Shown piece after piece: positions 11,834 through 14,024 of a DNA stretch of 14,024 nt. The translations under genes and the position numbers were made by a program. The notes below the pieces were generated by a model that was not told where the DNA came from, made no database searches, and was given only the letters and a program-made list of their open reading frames with translations. The DNA is from Campylobacterales bacterium (lineage in GTDB: Bacteria > Campylobacterota > Campylobacteria > Campylobacterales > QNZT01): positions 1 through 14,024 of the forward strand of contig JALWRO010000166.1 of NCBI GenBank assembly GCA_027080605.1, written 5' to 3'. The stretch's first letter is position 1, and every line of letters starts with the position of its first letter.

Positions 11834-13225
11834 ATGCTATTTAACAGTTATGAGTTTATCTTCTTCTTTCTGCCGCTGGTCTATCTGCTCTATTTCACAC
11901 TCCACCGATACGCCAGCACCCTTGTCGCCAAACTCTTTCTGGTACTCGCTTCGCTCTTTTTTTACAGCTGGTGGAATCCTGTTTACCTGCCGCTGATTCT
12001 GGGCTCGATGGTTTTTAACTATCTGGTGGGACAAAAACTGGCACACAGCCGAAAACCGAAGCTTTTGCTCGTTTTCGGTGTCGGCGTCAATCTGGCGCTG
12101 CTGGGCTATTTTAAATATGCCGACTTTTTCATCAATAACGCAAACTTTCTTTTTGGCACAAAAATACCGCTGCTGCATCTGGTTTTGCCGCTGGCGATCA
12201 GTTTCTTTACCTTTCAGCAAATCGCCTATCTGGTGGACAGTTACCGTCATGAAACCAAAGAGTACAACTTTTTGAATTATGCGCTTTTTGTCACTTTTTT
12301 CCCGCAACTCATCGCCGGTCCGATCGTCCATCATAAAGAGATGATGCCGCAGTTTGCCGATGTAAACAACCGCTATCCCAGAGCAGCACATATTGCCGAG
12401 GGGCTTTTTATCTTTGCTGTCGGACTCTTTAAAAAAGTGGTCATCGCCGATACCTTCGCCGTCTGGGCGACCGAGGGATTTGACCATGCCGCCTCACTCG
12501 ATTTCGCATCGGCATGGATCACGAGTCTGAGCTACACCTTCCAGCTCTATTTCGACTTCAGCGGCTATACCGATATGGCGATCGGTGCAGCTTTACTGTT
12601 TAATATCCGACTGCCGCAAAACTTCGATTCGCCCTATAAAGCGACTTCCATTCAGGATTTCTGGCGACGCTGGCACATCACCCTCTCCCGCTTCCTGAGA
12701 GATTACATCTACATTCCGCTGGGCGGCAACAGAAAGTCGGAATACAGAACGCACTACAACCTCATGACCACATTTCTGCTCGGCGGTATCTGGCACGGCG
12801 CGGGGTGGACGTTTCTTTTCTGGGGTGCTTTGCACGGGCTGGCGCTGGTGATCCACCGACTCTGGAAAAAAGCGGGGAAAACACTTCCCAGAGTCGCGGC
12901 ATGGTTTGTTACCTTTATGTTTGTCAATATCTCATGGGTCTTTTTCCGCGCCAAAAGTTTCGACGACGCGTTTAAAGTACTCAAAGGGATGTTTGGCTTT
13001 AACGGCGGCACTGCGACATTTAATACAATGGCGCTGTGGTACATCGCGGCGGCTTTTGTCGTCGTCTTACTCTTTCACAACAGCAACGAACTTGCCGCGA
13101 ACAAGAAGCTGAAAAAGTATTATCTTTTTATCACCGTCCTGCTTTTTCTCTTTGCATTGTTGCAGATGTTCAATATCTCTGTTCAGGAAGACAGGGTTTC
13201 AGAGTTTTTATATTTTAACTTTTAG
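11834..13225 (+). CDS. MBOAT-family membrane O-acyltransferase (AlgI/DltB type)
   Basis: The 463-residue multi-helix membrane protein has the MBOAT core: FTFQQIAYLVDSYR (125-138), PQLIAGPIVHHKEM (157-170), QLYFDFSGYTDMAIG (237-251), FWRRWHITLSRFLRDYIYIP (276-295) and GIWHGAGWTFLFWGALHG (318-335), with invariant H321. AlgI-type proteins move acetyl groups across the inner membrane so that a periplasmic partner can O-acetylate a polysaccharide. The SGNH-like gene that follows is the usual partner. The ATG is 3 nt after the ATP-grasp stop with no visible Shine-Dalgarno, so it is probably translated by coupling. Length is normal for the family. The specific polymer is unknown. Confidence 0.94.
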   Translation: MLFNSYEFIFFFLPLVYLLYFTLHRYASTLVAKLFLVLASLFFYSWWNPVYLPLILGSMVFNYLVGQKLAHSRKPKLLLVFGVGVNLALLGYFKYADFFINNANFLFGTKIPLLHLVLPLAISFFTFQQIAYLVDSYRHETKEYNFLNYALFVTFFPQLIAGPIVHHKEMMPQFADVNNRYPRAAHIAEGLFIFAVGLFKKVVIADTFAVWATEGFDHAASLDFASAWITSLSYTFQLYFDFSGYTDMAIGAALLFNIRLPQNFDSPYKATSIQDFWRRWHITLSRFLRDYIYIPLGGNRKSEYRTHYNLMTTFLLGGIWHGAGWTFLFWGALHGLALVIHRLWKKAGKTLPRVAAWFVTFMFVNISWVFFRAKSFDDAFKVLKGMFGFNGGTATFNTMALWYIAAAFVVVLLFHNSNELAANKKLKKYYLFITVLLFLFALLQMFNISVQEDRVSEFLYFNF

Positions 13226-13237
13226 GAGAGCGGTTTC

Positions 13238-14024
13238 ATGAAGAGGATTTTCACATTTTTCATTGCGGCAACGCTGGCGGTGGTGCTGTTTGAACTTTTC
13301 CTGCGCTACTCTCCCTTTGGTTACGGTATCTCCCCCGCCGTGTATGACAAAGATCTGGGACAGTGGCACAAAAAAAATTTCTCCAGTATCGAAAAATCGA
13401 CATGCTTCAGGACACGGTACTATCTGGATGAACGGGGTCTGGTCAAAAACAACTACCCTTACGATCCGGCGAAACAAGATGTCATACTGCTCGGCGACTC
13501 CTATCTGGAAAATTTCAAAGTCAAAAATCCAAACCTCATGCACAATGTCCTCTACGCCCTCTACGGCGGCAAATACAACTTTCTCAACTACGGATACAGC
13601 GGAACCTCCGCCGTGCAGCAGTATATGATCCTCAAAACCAAAGCAGACCTGAATCGTACCAAAGCGGTCATTCAATTTGTCAAACCTGAAACGGATATTT
13701 TCGAAGTCGATCCCGCAAACTTCGACGCCACGATGCGTCCGAAAGTCTTTCTCGATTTTCATGATCTCGACCATTTTACGGTTATTCCACCCAAACCATA
13801 CGACACCAAAGAGCGCATCCGTGACCTGCTGGGCAATCTGGAATTCTACACTTTCGCCAGAAAAGGGATCTACGTACTGCGTAAAAAACTAAGCGGCGAC
13901 GAAAACAGTTCCACGCCGTACAAAAAGCGCGAAGGGGAAGATTTCTCCAAAAACTGGCTGCAGTTAAACGGCGCTATTTATCAGACAGCAAAACTGCTGA
14001 AAAATCATCATATCGACTATGCGG
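13238..14024 (+). CDS. SGNH/GDSL-hydrolase-like MBOAT partner, 5' part
   Basis: This gene is open at the right edge; 262 codons are present without a stop. It begins MKRIFTFFIAATLAVVLFEL, a hydrophobic signal anchor (about 4-22) that places the rest in the periplasm. VILLGDSYLENFKV (82-95) is the SGNH block I with nucleophile candidate S88, and NYGYSGTSAVQQY (117-129) fits block II. Proteins with this fold next to MBOAT genes (AlgJ/AlgX, PatB/DltD-like) transfer the acetyl group to the polysaccharide. The catalytic Asp-His pair near the C-terminus would lie beyond the window, so activity cannot be judged. GGAG (13225-13228) precedes the ATG by 9 nt, and the MBOAT gene ends 12 nt upstream. Confidence 0.85.
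   Translation, partial: MKRIFTFFIAATLAVVLFELFLRYSPFGYGISPAVYDKDLGQWHKKNFSSIEKSTCFRTRYYLDERGLVKNNYPYDPAKQDVILLGDSYLENFKVKNPNLMHNVLYALYGGKYNFLNYGYSGTSAVQQYMILKTKADLNRTKAVIQFVKPETDIFEVDPANFDATMRPKVFLDFHDLDHFTVIPPKPYDTKERIRDLLGNLEFYTFARKGIYVLRKKLSGDENSSTPYKKREGEDFSKNWLQLNGAIYQTAKLLKNHHIDYA

Noticed and set aside
11837..12487. 216-codon minus-strand open frame over the MBOAT gene
   Set aside because: It is a shadow of a clear MBOAT coding sequence and shows no domain or start signal.

Overview
The window looks like the chromosome of a free-living Campylobacterota (Epsilonproteobacteria; Sulfurovum/Sulfurimonas-like, genus not determinable here). The reasons are a queD start almost identical in style to Campylobacter/Helicobacter homologues and placed next to moaA, an Aer/CetB-type PAS protein paired with a soluble TlpD-like chemoreceptor, an MqnP-type prenyltransferase of the futalosine menaquinone route, compact overlapping genes and moderate GC. 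No rRNA, tRNA or CRISPR was seen.

Layout. 1-1097 (minus): moaA followed by the first 41 codons of queD, which runs off the left edge. 1110-2969 (plus): a probable sigma-28 promoter, then an Aer-like PAS gene overlapping a soluble methyl-accepting protein with a C-terminal zinc-binding CZB domain, which reads as a split energy/redox taxis receptor. 5836 down to 2966 (minus): mqnP, a 268-bp palindromic MITE-like element, a PilZ-like protein, a membrane-anchored coiled-coil SwrB-like protein and a divergent uracil-DNA glycosylase. The last three genes overlap end to start. The glycosylase and the receptor gene are convergent and share a TTAA stop.

5938-7617 (plus): phosphoglucomutase (pgm), convergent with and overlapping a minus-strand pair (polysaccharide deacetylase and an unknown protein, 9398 down to 7592). 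9494-14024 (plus): a surface-polysaccharide operon with a Wzx-type flippase, a TupA-like ATP-grasp protein, an MBOAT O-acyltransferase and an SGNH-hydrolase-like partner cut by the right edge. Pgm would supply glucose-1-phosphate for sugar-nucleotide synthesis. The flippase exports lipid-linked glycan, and the deacetylase, ATP-grasp and MBOAT/SGNH proteins would decorate it. That pathway view is inference from families.

The most unusual object is the element at 4717-4984. It has 32-bp perfect terminal inverted repeats, a probable TAA target duplication, and inside two centred ~100-bp palindromes whose tips are reverse complements of each other. One end supplies the last three codons and stop of mqnP. 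The other supplies the Shine-Dalgarno of the next gene. Most sigma-28-like motifs and all functional pairings are inferences from sequence alone.
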